From assembly GCA_002478115.1 (NCBI GenBank), contig DLMH01000158.1, forward strand, positions 28,929 through 92,928: a stretch of 64,000 bases of DNA. The letters run 5' to 3'. Of this stretch, positions 40,947-50,538 are shown in pieces. Source of the DNA: Candidatus Acidiferrum typicum (GTDB taxonomy: Bacteria; Acidobacteriota; Terriglobia; Acidiferrales; UBA7541). Under the pieces are notes generated by a model, which ran no database searches, had not been told where the DNA came from, and saw only the letters and a list, made by a program, of their open reading frames with translations. The stretch's first letter is position 1. Each line of letters opens with the position of its first letter. The translations under genes and the position numbers were made by a program.

Positions 40947-41257
40947 TGGGTTTCTCCTCGGATCCACGTCCAACAAGTTAGATGCTTGGGGAACAAGGCT
41001 AGATGCACCCCGGAACATCCCGCTGGCTAGCGAATCGTTTGAAGAATTCGGCGCCTGTGAAAGCGGCCCTTGGCAAAAAGCAGCGAAGGACCTGGCTTCC
41101 CCGGGGAACTTGTGTCGCGCCACGGTGTCCAATGGAATAGAGGACGCGCGCACCTCACATCCCTGCGAGCGCGGTGCTGGCCTCCTGTAGACAACCACAG
41201 GAGGCTGGTGCCGCAAAACTTCCCCGCCGCTCGCGAGTCAGTCTACGGAGGTGTGTG
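40947..41257. other. intergenic, no gene recognised
   Basis: 311 bp between divergent genes; only shadow frames. It should carry promoters for the zinc-ribbon gene and the TonB-C gene. Confidence 0.35.
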
Positions 41258-42040
41258 ATGAGTCAAGACCGAACGAGTGTCTCCAAAGAAGGTCTGGGTT
41301 CCCTGAGAAGTTGCCTGATGGAAGGCAACGCAGAGGAGGAGAAAGGCGCACGCAAAGCTCGCCGCCAGGCACTGATTGCGTCCATCATCGTGCAGATACT
41401 CGTACTCGCCACGCTGGTGATGTACCCGCTGCTAAGCCACGGCGAACGCCTCGCGTTTACCGTCTTCACTCCTGTCACACCCTACTCATATTCCGGAGGG
41501 CCCGCACGCCCGACGGCTAACAACACGCACCCGGGGAAGACTTCAATGGTCTGCAGGTTCTGCGAGTCTCCTAGCATCCCGACGACAATCGCGCCCGTTG
41601 ACCACGGAAATCCAACGAGTGACCCGAATGAGCCCAGTGGGCCAATGATTCCCGGTGTGATGCCGGGAATCTACATCCCAGGGGCTCAGCCCGCCACCGG
41701 GCCCGCTAAAGGCCCAGTGGTGCCAGGTCCAGTAGAGAATCCCCCACAAAAGAAGCGCATCAGTCTCGGCCATATCGAGGCAGCCTCATTGGTTCATCGC
41801 GTGGAGCCGGTCTATCCGACGCTGCCTTTGCAGATGCACCGCGAAGGCCGTGTGGAGCTTCACGCCATCATTGCAACGGATGGCTCGATCCAAGCGCTGG
41901 AAGTTGAGTCCGGCGATCCGCTCTTCTATGCTTCCGCGCTCGCTGCGGTTCGCGAGTGGCGCTACCGGCCCACTTTCCTGGATGGACAGGCCGTCGAGGT
42001 CGACACGCAAATCAGTGTGATCTATACGCTGAATCGCTGA
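41258..42040 (+). CDS. TonB C-terminal domain protein
   Basis: 260 residues from the ATG at 41258, with GGAGG ten bases upstream. Cytoplasmic ~35 charged residues, one membrane helix (about 37-58, LIASIIVQILVLATLVMYPLL), a Pro/Gly/Thr-rich linker with a CRFC pair near residue 98, and a TonB C-terminal domain (about 175-260: EPVYPTLPLQMHREGRVELH, ALAAVREWRYRPTFLDGQ). Energy transducer to outer-membrane receptors, or an orphan TonB-like protein; no ExbB/ExbD is adjacent. Confidence 0.82.
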   Translation: MSQDRTSVSKEGLGSLRSCLMEGNAEEEKGARKARRQALIASIIVQILVLATLVMYPLLSHGERLAFTVFTPVTPYSYSGGPARPTANNTHPGKTSMVCRFCESPSIPTTIAPVDHGNPTSDPNEPSGPMIPGVMPGIYIPGAQPATGPAKGPVVPGPVENPPQKKRISLGHIEAASLVHRVEPVYPTLPLQMHREGRVELHAIIATDGSIQALEVESGDPLFYASALAAVREWRYRPTFLDGQAVEVDTQISVIYTLNR

Positions 42041-42184
42041 GTGCCTGTCCTCACAACCCTGTGTAGCAGGTAGCGGAGAAACGGCAACGCATCGACAGCC
42101 CGGGCCCCATTCAAATGCGAGTGGGACTCGGGCTGGAATTCGTTCGGATTGGGCAATGATTGCAGGATCGCGCGGAAACGCAGC

Positions 42185-45160
42185 TCAAGTAATTGGCTCG
42201 CCGGAGTGGCGCGCGATCGCTTCGCGGGAAAGATCGCGGAGCCGAACAATCTCCGGCAAATGGCGAGGACCGCCGCTGGGCATCGCTGCCGAAGGATAAA
42301 TCGGCGGTGAAAGCGTAATCGTGACGCTCGTGGGGCGCGGCAGAAATGTGCGGTCACGCAGAAACCTCCGCGTGCCGGCCAGCGATACCGGCACAACCGG
42401 CGCACCCGTGGCTACGGCTCCGCGGAACGCTCCGAGCTGAAATGGCCGCACGCCTTCTTCCGGCACGAAGGTGCCCTCGGGAAAAACAAACACAGAATCG
42501 CCCTGCCGCAAGTACTGCTCGATCTCATGCACCTGGCGCAGCCGCGAGCCCGCGTCATGGCGATCGAACGAAAGATGCCCCATCTTGTTGAGAAAAGTTC
42601 CGATGAGTGGCATTGCGCTCACTTCGCCTTTGGCAACGAAGCGATACGGCACGCCCAGGCCCATCATCAGCGGCAGCACGTCGAAGTAGCTGGCGTGATT
42701 CGAGGCATACACCTTTGCCCCCGGCGTATCCATATACTCTTTCCCGACGACCTTCACGCGAATTCCCGCCAGCACAAACAGCACCTTCAGCGCCGCCGAA
42801 GTAAAGCGCCCCGCCGCCTTGTGATCCTTGAATTGCCTTACCATCAGCCACGCCGGCACAATCCACAGGATAAACACGACAATGAAATAGACGCCGTAGA
42901 CCTTCTCAAATGCCTTGCGCAGGCCGCCCCCAATAGTGCGCAACGCCCCTTTCACGGAGGAACCCAGGCCGAATCGTGCGATCTGCAGCCATGCCGGAGG
43001 CTTCGCCGCCGTTAGCGTGCCCGCCAGGTAAAGTTGTTTCGTTTCATCGCGGCGCAATTTGCCACTGGACGTTTTCGGGATGCTTCCGGGAGGAATCAAC
43101 TCCACGCGATCGGGCGGAAGGCCCAAGCCGCGCGAAACCTGGTCCGTAATCTTCGCGGCAATCGCGGCGCGGCCGGACGTTTGCGTTTCGCGCGATTCCG
43201 CAACGATCACCAGCTTCTCCGTCCCGCTATCCTCATCCTTCAATCCAAACGCCACCACGCAACCTCTGCGGATTCCCTCGACGTTTGATGCCAGCTCTTC
43301 CACTTCGTGCGGGTAAAGATTCCGTCCACCTTTGATGATGATGTCTTTCACGCGGCCGGTGACGTAGATCTCGCCATCGGCGCGATAGGCGCGGTCACCG
43401 GAATTCAGCCACGGATACTCGCCCGGCGTGGTTGCCGAGCCGCGCGGAAAGAGCTTCGCGGTCTCTTCCGGATTGCTGTAATAGCCGCTTGTCGCCGAAG
43501 GTCCGCGGAACCACAGAAAACCTTCCGTGCGGTCCGGCAGTTCGTTTCCCTCGGCGTCCACGATGAGCACATCATGGCCCGCCAGCGGCTTCCCCGCCGA
43601 GACAAACGAGATGCTCCCCTCATCGTCCGATGACGCGGGAACGGCGCGCCCCTGCGTCGTGAAAGCATCGCGCCCCACGCAATCCACCAGCGGCACGCGA
43701 TCGAGCGGCGGCACGGTTACGCCCAAAGACGCCTCCGCGAGACCATAAACCGGCAACAACGATTCCCGCCGGAAGCCGTACTTCCCGAAACGCTGGACAA
43801 AGCGCTCCAGCGTTTCCGGGTTGACAGGCTCCGCGCCATTCAGCGCCGCGCGCCAGGAGCTAAGGTCAATCCCTTCCATCGCCTTATCGGAAATCTTGCG
43901 CACGCACAATTCGTAGGCAAAATTCGGCGCGGCGGCGATCGTACCTTTATGTTTGCTGAATGCCTGAAACCAGCGCTCCGGGCGTGTCAGAAAGGCGAGG
44001 GGCGACATCACCACCAGCGGAGCGCCGTATAAATACAGCGTGAGCCACGCGCCAATCAATCCCATGTCGTGATAGAGCGGCAACCAGCTTACGGCGACGT
44101 CTCCCGGCCCCATCCGCACCGCTTCCGCAAGAGCGCGCATATTTGCCAGAAGGTTCGCGTGGGTCAGCACTACGCCCTTCGGATTGCCCGTCGAACCCGA
44201 CGTGTACTGTAGCAGCGCGATGTCGCTGCCCTTGCGTATGCGACTGCCCGACAGGAACGCGGGCAAAGCGCCAGGTGCCGACGGCGGCTCTTTTTCGGCG
44301 GCTTCCAGTAACTTCCGCGCGTCCACAACTCCCCGCAGAGATTTCACGCGCGGCTTCAGCAGTTTGGCGACGGCTTCCGCGCGGCGAAACGTCAGCAGCA
44401 GGCACACTCGCGCGTTGTTCAGAATAGCCGACTGCCGCTGCGCGTATTCCTCGATGCGGTCCGCGCGGAAAGGCGGGTAGATGGGCACAGGAATGGCGCC
44501 CGCCAGCAAAATGCCGGTGTAACAAATGAAAAACTGCCGCGAAGTGGGCAGCATCAGCGACACGCGCCCTCCTGCGGGAACGCCTCGCCGCGCCAGTTCT
44601 TCGGCGCACCTTTGTGCGGCAGTGTAGAGCTCGCCGAACGTCAGCGTGTAGTGATGTTCGCCGTGCTCGTCGTCCTCGGTGATCAGCAGGTGCGCGCGGT
44701 CGGCGTCGTGAATTCCGCGGTAGCGGATCACATCGATTAGGGTCTCCGCCTTCTCGACGATAGATTCCGCGGCTCCTTCATGTAATCTCTGTGCCGCCAC
44801 GGAAGCGCGCAACGCGGAGGTCTCTTCTTCCTCGCTTGCAGGCGTGCCTGGAGTCGTCAGGATGGCCCGGATGAGTTCTTCGGGTGTGCTCGCTTCCGCC
44901 GCGAGCGTGTCAGGAAGGCGCACGTCGAAGGCGTTCTCCAGTCGCGTGAGGAGTTCCACGCGCTCCAGGCTGCCGAGTCCCAAATCACGATCGAGATTGG
45001 AGGTGATGGAGAGTTCCGCAACGGCCCCGTGGCTGCCGAGTTCTTCGAGGAGCGCGCGCAGCACCTCCAGCACGCGCTCGCGTACGCCCGGCAGGTCCAA
45101 TTGTGCGGAGGTAGTCGCCAAGGTTTCCCCTGAATTGTGGGCTTCGCGAGAGGCTAGCAC
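42185..45160 (-). CDS. ACP / fatty acyl-AMP ligase / acyltransferase three-domain protein
   Basis: 991 residues from a GTG at 45160 (a TTG at 45121 behind AGGGGA is an alternative). Residues 22-105: acyl carrier domain, with Ser64 in GLGSLERVEL as phosphopantetheine site. Residues 135-715: FAAL-like adenylating enzyme, P-loop YTSGSTGNPKG at 319-329, SWLPLYHDMGLIG, SPLAFLTRPERW, and the catalytic Lys701 in SSGKLRR. Residues 757-773: a membrane helix. Residues 815-960: LPLAT acyltransferase with NHASYFD (His822, Asp827) and FPEGTF (Glu895). The order predicts activation of a fatty acid, loading on the attached ACP and transfer to an acceptor, perhaps a lysophospholipid. Confidence 0.88.
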   Translation of the reverse strand: MLASREAHNSGETLATTSAQLDLPGVRERVLEVLRALLEELGSHGAVAELSITSNLDRDLGLGSLERVELLTRLENAFDVRLPDTLAAEASTPEELIRAILTTPGTPASEEEETSALRASVAAQRLHEGAAESIVEKAETLIDVIRYRGIHDADRAHLLITEDDEHGEHHYTLTFGELYTAAQRCAEELARRGVPAGGRVSLMLPTSRQFFICYTGILLAGAIPVPIYPPFRADRIEEYAQRQSAILNNARVCLLLTFRRAEAVAKLLKPRVKSLRGVVDARKLLEAAEKEPPSAPGALPAFLSGSRIRKGSDIALLQYTSGSTGNPKGVVLTHANLLANMRALAEAVRMGPGDVAVSWLPLYHDMGLIGAWLTLYLYGAPLVVMSPLAFLTRPERWFQAFSKHKGTIAAAPNFAYELCVRKISDKAMEGIDLSSWRAALNGAEPVNPETLERFVQRFGKYGFRRESLLPVYGLAEASLGVTVPPLDRVPLVDCVGRDAFTTQGRAVPASSDDEGSISFVSAGKPLAGHDVLIVDAEGNELPDRTEGFLWFRGPSATSGYYSNPEETAKLFPRGSATTPGEYPWLNSGDRAYRADGEIYVTGRVKDIIIKGGRNLYPHEVEELASNVEGIRRGCVVAFGLKDEDSGTEKLVIVAESRETQTSGRAAIAAKITDQVSRGLGLPPDRVELIPPGSIPKTSSGKLRRDETKQLYLAGTLTAAKPPAWLQIARFGLGSSVKGALRTIGGGLRKAFEKVYGVYFIVVFILWIVPAWLMVRQFKDHKAAGRFTSAALKVLFVLAGIRVKVVGKEYMDTPGAKVYASNHASYFDVLPLMMGLGVPYRFVAKGEVSAMPLIGTFLNKMGHLSFDRHDAGSRLRQVHEIEQYLRQGDSVFVFPEGTFVPEEGVRPFQLGAFRGAVATGAPVVPVSLAGTRRFLRDRTFLPRPTSVTITLSPPIYPSAAMPSGGPRHLPEIVRLRDLSREAIARHSGEPIT

Positions 45161-45236
45161 GCACTCCGGCGATTTGCCATCCCTGCGGGTTCCGCCCCGA
45201 GTGTAAGGCGAGTTTGCAGGCCCCGCGGCTCTTCTT

Positions 45237-45791
45237 TTATGCCCCGCGTGACTTCGCCGCGTACCCTGGGGGCAGCAGCGCCGTGGACAGATCGACGCCG
45301 GTCAAATCCACCTTGCTCAGATCCGTCTCGCGCAGGATGGTGATGCCCATATCCGCACCGGAAAACTTCGCGCCATCCACGCGCGCATCGCGGAAGTTGG
45401 CGTTCCGCAGCAAGGCATTCTGGAAATTAGCGCCGGTCAGGTCGCAGCGGAAAAACTCCACGCCGCTGGCCTGGGCTTCGCTCAGGTCCGTCCCCGGAAG
45501 CACCGCCTCCGTCATGTCCGTGTTGCGCAAATCGGCTTTGCGCAGCCGCGCCCCGCTGAGGTCCGCTCCCGGCAGGCGCGCGCCGCGAAGGTCGCTGCCC
45601 TCAAAATTGGCATTGCGCAGAATGGCCCCCGCAAGATTAATCTTCGCCAAATCCGCGCGGGAAAGGTCCGCACCGGTGAGATCGGCCCGCGCTCCGCCAG
45701 CTTTCCCACTGAAGAAGTGTTCGTGCGCCTCCAGGATGGCTGCCACGCTCTTACCGTTATGCTGAATGCTTTTGAGCTTCCGAAGTCCCAT
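45237..45791 (-). CDS. pentapeptide-repeat protein
   Basis: 184 residues. After a ~35-residue N-terminus (SIQHNGKSVAAILEAHEHF), residues 36-175 consist of about 27 tandem A(D/N)LXX repeats (ADLTG, ADLSR, ADLAK, INLAG, AILRN, ANFEG, SDLRG...). These form a right-handed quadrilateral beta helix; some relatives mimic DNA and protect gyrase, most have unknown roles. No signal peptide. The stop is 76 bp from the large fusion gene on the same strand. Confidence 0.88.
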   Translation of the reverse strand: MGLRKLKSIQHNGKSVAAILEAHEHFFSGKAGGARADLTGADLSRADLAKINLAGAILRNANFEGSDLRGARLPGADLSGARLRKADLRNTDMTEAVLPGTDLSEAQASGVEFFRCDLTGANFQNALLRNANFRDARVDGAKFSGADMGITILRETDLSKVDLTGVDLSTALLPPGYAAKSRGA

Positions 45792-45956
45792 AGGCTGTTG
45801 TCTTCTCTTGTCTTGTGAGTGTTCTTCTATTTTACCGGAAGGAACACCGAGCGGTAAACGCTGATGCGCAGGCAGCCAGGTTTGCTTGAACGCCTCAACG
45901 GGTCGCGGAGTATGCTAGGGGCAGCAGGCGCCTGGCCTGCGATGGAAAGGAAAGCG

Positions 45957-46913
45957 ATGCGAGGGTTGTTGCTCTTTGGCGCAATGCTTCTGGCCACTGC
46001 GCCCGCTTGGGCACAGGAGGACGAGATTGTCGCCGACCTGTCCGGCGGGCGCGTCATTGTCCACGTGGCCCGCGACTCCATCATCTTTGGCGCGATCAAT
46101 GGCCCGTTGGAAGCCAAAGGCGTCCCCCCGCGCGTGGCCGCGATTGACACCGGGCACATCGGTATTCTCTTCGGCGCCGAGGAGTGGCAGGTGCCCGCCC
46201 AGCCGCGGGCCATTCGCCTGGATCACGACATCGAGAGTGTGGCCCGGCCTGACCCGCACTACCAGCAGCCCACCGGCAGCGAAAGCGATCTGGAACAACT
46301 TGGCGTGATATTCCTCGAAAAGCTGCGGCCGCTCGTTTCTCAGCTCCACCACAAAATCGATTTGAAACCCGACGAACCGCTCTTGGAAATCGTGTTGATT
46401 GGCTACGCGCCAAAGCAGTACGGTCCGGAAGTCTGGCTGATTGAATATCGCGTAGAACAGGAATCGATCGGCTCTCAAGCCGATTACCTGCAGACGCGCC
46501 CGTTACGCCCGCGGTTTACACAACTCTATCCACCGGAAAAGCACGAAGCACATACGCTGGTTGAAGTGCAGTTTCCGAACGACTCCCAGGATATACCTCT
46601 CTTGGGGCTAATCCAGCAGAACGATCCCCGCATCGCGCGCTTGAAGTCCGCCGAGCCGCGTTTTGCGAAATTGATCGAGTTGATCGAGCGTGGCCAGGCG
46701 CAAAAGGCCGACAGCAAGGATGCCGCTGATTTCATGCGGGTGCTTTTGCCGCTCCTGGCAGGCGGAGCTGACTTCTTCGAGGGAACCATGGGCGAGAACA
46801 GCCGATTCGAGTGGATCGTTCCGCCGGAGGAGCCGGTCGAGAAGGAAAAGCAAGCCGAGGACAAAAACCGGCCTCCAGACGCGCCCACACTGCGGCGCAA
46901 GCCGACGCCTTAA
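45957..46913 (+). CDS. hypothetical secreted protein
   Basis: 318 residues from the ATG at 45957 (AAAGGA upstream), which gives a signal peptide ending at AWA-QE (residue 19). Mature protein: beta-rich first half (VADLSGGRVIVHVARDSIIF), then helix-rich middle (LEKLRPLVSQLHHKIDLK) and an ~30-residue charged Pro-rich tail. No family recognised. Convergent with the MOSC gene, sharing four bases at the stops. Confidence 0.65.
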   Translation: MRGLLLFGAMLLATAPAWAQEDEIVADLSGGRVIVHVARDSIIFGAINGPLEAKGVPPRVAAIDTGHIGILFGAEEWQVPAQPRAIRLDHDIESVARPDPHYQQPTGSESDLEQLGVIFLEKLRPLVSQLHHKIDLKPDEPLLEIVLIGYAPKQYGPEVWLIEYRVEQESIGSQADYLQTRPLRPRFTQLYPPEKHEAHTLVEVQFPNDSQDIPLLGLIQQNDPRIARLKSAEPRFAKLIELIERGQAQKADSKDAADFMRVLLPLLAGGADFFEGTMGENSRFEWIVPPEEPVEKEKQAEDKNRPPDAPTLRRKPTP

Positions 46914-47362
46914 GATTCCAAATCGGATTGCCGTGCACTTGGCGTTGCTTGCAAAACGATCGCATCCCCTCGATTCAACGTGCCACCACTCAAGACTCGG
47001 CACAGCATTCCGCGCCGTCCCTGCAGTTCTTGCTGCAAGCCGGGGCGGATCGCTTCCATCTGCTCGCAAGGTTCGCAGACGGCGCTGACTTCCAGAAGCA
47101 CGCTGCCTATGCGCAGCTTCTGCCCCACCTGCAAGGCGTTCACGTCCAGGCCCTCGGTGGTCATGTTTTCGCGAATAATTCCTGGCGCCAGTTGCAAGCT
47201 TCCGAGCGTTTCCGCATCCACCAGCAGCACCTGGCGCTTGCCGCCCGGACGCGCGTGGGCACAACCCTCCAGTCCCGAATTCTCGACGGCACGGGCGGTG
47301 GCGAGTGCTTCCATGGGCGTGTGGCGTTTTGGCGCCCGGAAAAGGTGCAGGATCTTAGCCAA
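46910..47362 (-). CDS. MOSC domain protein
   Basis: 150 residues of the molybdenum-cofactor-sulfurase C-terminal superfamily: LEGCAHARPGGKRQVLLVD, IIRENMTTEGLDVNALQVGQ, RIGSVLLEVSAVCEPCEQME (conserved cysteine) and the RRGMLCRVLSGG segment. MOSC proteins bind Moco or sulfur compounds; some detoxify N-hydroxylated bases. The ATG is five bases after the purD stop, so it is translated from the purD mRNA. Confidence 0.85.
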   Translation of the reverse strand: MAKILHLFRAPKRHTPMEALATARAVENSGLEGCAHARPGGKRQVLLVDAETLGSLQLAPGIIRENMTTEGLDVNALQVGQKLRIGSVLLEVSAVCEPCEQMEAIRPGLQQELQGRRGMLCRVLSGGTLNRGDAIVLQATPSARQSDLES

Positions 47363-47367
47363 AGGCG

Positions 47368-48657
47368 TCAGTCTCCCGCAGCCGTGCTTTGTAGAGGGTG
47401 CCTGCCGATGTCTTTGCGGTAGTGCATGCCATCAAAATGAATCTTTCCGGCGGCCTGGTAGGATTTCTGGAGAGCCATGGCAAGGGAATCGCCGGTTGCC
47501 GTGACGCCCAGGACTCGCCCGCCACTCGTGACGATGGCGTCGCCTTTTCGGCGCGTTCCCGCGTGCAATACCTTCACATCGGGAATTTGCCCCGCCTCGG
47601 CAAGCCCCTTGATTTCTTTGCCGCTTTCAAACTTCCCCGGATACCCGCCGGATGCCAACACCACGCAAGCACTGGCGCCCCGCTTCCACTTCAGCTTTGC
47701 GGGCTCCAGTCTCTCCGCCGCAACATCAGCAAGCACCTCGGCCAAGCGAAAATCCATGCGCGCGGCAATCGCCTGTGTTTCAGGGTCGCCCAAGCGGCAA
47801 TTGAACTCCAACACCTTGGGCCCCTGTTTGGTCAGCATTAGGCCGACGTAGAGGAACCCTTGATAGCGCAGGCCGTCTTTGGCCAGACCGCGCAAGGTCG
47901 GCTCCACGATGGTGGTCTGAATCGTCTGGCGCAAAGCCTCGGGCAAAAGCTCGTCCGAGGAATACGCGCCCATGCCGCCTGTGTTCGGCCCCTCGTTATT
48001 GTCGAAGGCGCGCTTGTGGTCCCGTGTGGGCACAAGCGAAGCGGAACGTTCACCATCGGTCAGCAGGATAAACGATAGCTCATCGCCTTCCAGCGTTTCT
48101 TCCAGGAGAATGCGCCTGCCTCCAGCGCCTAATTCATCCTTTTCCATGACGCGCTCGATGAATCCCGTCGCGGCGTCGGGATCGTCCGCCAAAAACACGC
48201 CTTTCCCCGCACAAAGCCCGTCAGCCTTGATAACCACGGGCCAATCCACAGAGCAGAGCGCCGAATACGCGGCCCCGGGTGAATCGTAAGAGCCATACAT
48301 CGCCGCCGTGGGAATGTTGTGCCGCTGTAGGAACTCCTTTGCGAAGATTTTGCTGCCTTCGAGTTGTGCCGCCTGTTGCGACGGGCCAACCACCGCGTAC
48401 TTGCGTTGCCGGAAGGCGTCAGTCAGGCCGTTTACCAACGGAAGTTCCGGACCGATCACTGTCAAATCCGGCGAGATATGCTCCGCCACCGCCACCAGTG
48501 CCGAGACATCCCCTGCGTCGGCGGCCACGCATTCCGCCTCGCCAGAAATTCCGCCGTTGCCCGGCGCACACCAGACCTTTTCGACACCCGCGCTTTGCCG
48601 GAGTTTCCATACAAGCGCATGTTCGCGGCCGCCACCACCAATCACCAAAACCTTCAT
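47368..48657 (-). CDS. purD: phosphoribosylamine-glycine ligase
   Basis: 429 residues. N-domain VLVIGGGGREHALVWKLRQS, GPELPLVNGLTDAFR; ATP-grasp domain with PVVIKADGLCAGKGVFLA, GDELSFILLTDG, GPNTGGMGAYS, LEFNCRLGDPETQ. C-domain ASGGYPGKFESGKEI and KVLHAGTRRKGDAIVTSGGRVLGVT. Ligates glycine to 5-phosphoribosylamine in purine synthesis; cytoplasmic. First gene of a two-gene unit with MOSC. Confidence 0.95.
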   Translation of the reverse strand: MKVLVIGGGGREHALVWKLRQSAGVEKVWCAPGNGGISGEAECVAADAGDVSALVAVAEHISPDLTVIGPELPLVNGLTDAFRQRKYAVVGPSQQAAQLEGSKIFAKEFLQRHNIPTAAMYGSYDSPGAAYSALCSVDWPVVIKADGLCAGKGVFLADDPDAATGFIERVMEKDELGAGGRRILLEETLEGDELSFILLTDGERSASLVPTRDHKRAFDNNEGPNTGGMGAYSSDELLPEALRQTIQTTIVEPTLRGLAKDGLRYQGFLYVGLMLTKQGPKVLEFNCRLGDPETQAIAARMDFRLAEVLADVAAERLEPAKLKWKRGASACVVLASGGYPGKFESGKEIKGLAEAGQIPDVKVLHAGTRRKGDAIVTSGGRVLGVTATGDSLAMALQKSYQAAGKIHFDGMHYRKDIGRHPLQSTAAGD

Positions 48658-48920
48658 GAATTTCGCCTCATAAGCACGCTTTCCGAACGATAGTCTGCTG
48701 GTCAGGGTGTGTCAATTGGGCCTGCAATGATAGCTGGCGCTTCCTTTCAAAATGGCGCTGCACCAAGGCTGATTGCACGCGTCACCGCGTAACGTATCCG
48801 TCAAGCTAACTACTTAGCTTCACCTGTACTTCGGTTTTCTTTGCTCTGCCCGGTGCACCCTCAACCTGAAACAACAGATTCCTGACGATTGGAGCGGAGG
48901 CTGGCCTTCCGGAGAACACG

Positions 48921-50204
48921 ATGCTGACCCCTATACGTCACGAGAGTATGCGCGGCCGACGATGGCCCGTGATCACGTTTGCTCCTATCGGCCTGAACAT
49001 CCTGATTTTCCTGATCTCCCACGGACCGATCGAAGACCAAGCCCCGCAGCGCGCGGAAGTCCGCGTCCACCTGATCCTCCTTGCCGCCATGCACCCCGAA
49101 CTCAAACCCTCTGGCTCCGCTACGGAGTTTGTGGACACCATCAAGAAATCTGTCGGGGACGCGTGGGATCAATGGGCAGCGCCTTCGCGGAAAGCTGAAG
49201 ATGCCTGGGACGCCCAGATTCGCCAAGTCCAGGACCCCACCGAATTGCAGCAGGAGCTGGATAACCTTTGTCAGGAATTTGGCACCGTGGAGCAGGCCTC
49301 GATCCTGGATAAGTACGCTTACGTCCCCGCGCATCCCCGGCTACTTTCGTACTTCAGCGCGAATTTCCTGCAAAGCGGCTGGATCCACCTGATCGGCAAT
49401 ATGTGGTTCCTGTGGCTCGCGGAGTTCATTCTGGAAGATACCTGGGGCCGCGTGATTTATCCGATTTTCTACCTGGTCGCGGGAGCCGCGGCGCTGCAGT
49501 TTTACGGCTGGTGCGCCCATGGGAGCTATGTTCCACTCATCGGCGCTCCCGGCGCCGTGGCCGCGCTGATGGGCGCGTTTCTCGTGCGCTTCCCAAAGAT
49601 GAAGATTGAGATGATGTTCTTCACCATTTTCTATCGTCGCCGCTTCAAAGCTGCCGCGTACTGGCTGCTTCCCTTGTGGCTGGCCATGGAATTTTTCTAT
49701 GGCTCGGCTTTCGGCACCTCTTCCCCAGTCGCTCATTGGGCCCACGTCGGCGGGTTCCTCTTCGGCATGGCCGGAGCGTTTGCGTTGCAGCAATCGGGCC
49801 TGGAGCAGAAAGCCAATGATGCCATCGAATCCAAATTGAGCTGGAGCGGCGATCCGGAAGTCGTCCGCACTTCCGAAGCCATGGACCAAAACAAGCTGGA
49901 TGAAGCTGCGTCAATTCTCCAGAAGCATGTTGCCGCAAATCCGAACTCTGCTGACGCCCTGAATCTCTTGCAACAAGCGCACTGGCGCCGTAGCGACATG
50001 CCGGCCTACCAACAGGTTACGATTCAGCTCTGCCAGGCCTATCTCAAGAATCAGGACGTGGATGCTGCCTGGCGTGCCTTTGAGGAATACCACAATGCCG
50101 GTGGTGACAAGATGCCCGCGGCAACCTGGCTGGAGATCATCCGCTCCATTGAATCGCAGCAGCATTTCGATCGCGCCGTTTTCCGAATACGAGCGCCTTG
50201 CTGA
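48921..50204 (+). CDS. rhomboid-like membrane protein lacking the catalytic Ser, frameshifted near its end
   Basis: 427 residues. Rhomboid fold: first helix (VITFAPIGLNILIFLIS), a ~110-residue loop, HLIGNMWFLWLAEFILEDTWG (His156, Asn160), GAPGAVAALMGAFLV and HWAHVGGFLFG (His275). The nucleophile motif GxSGA is GAPGA: Ser is replaced by Pro210, so proteolysis is not expected. After the membrane part, residues 300-420 look like TPR-type helices. The frame ends FRIRAPC-stop, but one base out of frame the sequence reads on as helical repeats (see 50182-50418); removing one T of the TTTT run at 50180-50183 joins them. Confidence 0.8.
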   Translation: MLTPIRHESMRGRRWPVITFAPIGLNILIFLISHGPIEDQAPQRAEVRVHLILLAAMHPELKPSGSATEFVDTIKKSVGDAWDQWAAPSRKAEDAWDAQIRQVQDPTELQQELDNLCQEFGTVEQASILDKYAYVPAHPRLLSYFSANFLQSGWIHLIGNMWFLWLAEFILEDTWGRVIYPIFYLVAGAAALQFYGWCAHGSYVPLIGAPGAVAALMGAFLVRFPKMKIEMMFFTIFYRRRFKAAAYWLLPLWLAMEFFYGSAFGTSSPVAHWAHVGGFLFGMAGAFALQQSGLEQKANDAIESKLSWSGDPEVVRTSEAMDQNKLDEAASILQKHVAANPNSADALNLLQQAHWRRSDMPAYQQVTIQLCQAYLKNQDVDAAWRAFEEYHNAGGDKMPAATWLEIIRSIESQQHFDRAVFRIRAPC

Positions 50205-50418
50205 AAACTACCCTACAGAAAAACAATCGCTGCTGGCGTTATTGGCGGCGGGGCGTCTGTGCTTGAAAAAGCTGAATCACCCCGAAGATGCGTTGAAGTT
50301 CTACAAGGCTGCAGTAGCTTCCAAAGTCCCTCATTTGGATTGGGAGGCAAACATCCAGGCTGGCCTGCAGGATGCCGAACGGGCTTTGACCTCGGTCCCC
50401 GCTGGGGCACCCCGTTGA
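50182..50418 (+). other. out-of-frame TPR-like tail of the rhomboid gene
   Basis: In the +1 frame the sequence reads SEYERLAENYPTEKQSLLAL, then AGRLCLKKLNHPEDALKFYK and ends TSVPAGAPR-stop at 50418. This is the natural continuation of the upstream helical repeats. The intended protein was about 498 residues. Frameshift in the DNA, a base-calling error, or slippage at TTTT are all possible. Confidence 0.7.
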
Positions 50419-50538
50419 GGAAACGCCTTCCCTTATTGAAACGCGACGCGCAGCGAAAAAACACAGCGCTGCTTAACCTCTTTATTATGCTTTAATGGTT
50501 AGTAAGGCAAGTCTGTTTTCTCGGCAACTCTCGCAGCT

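Noticed and set aside
49100..49392. Alternative frame within the rhomboid loop
   Set aside because: Shadow frame; the rhomboid reading frame is continuous across the region with conserved membrane motifs.
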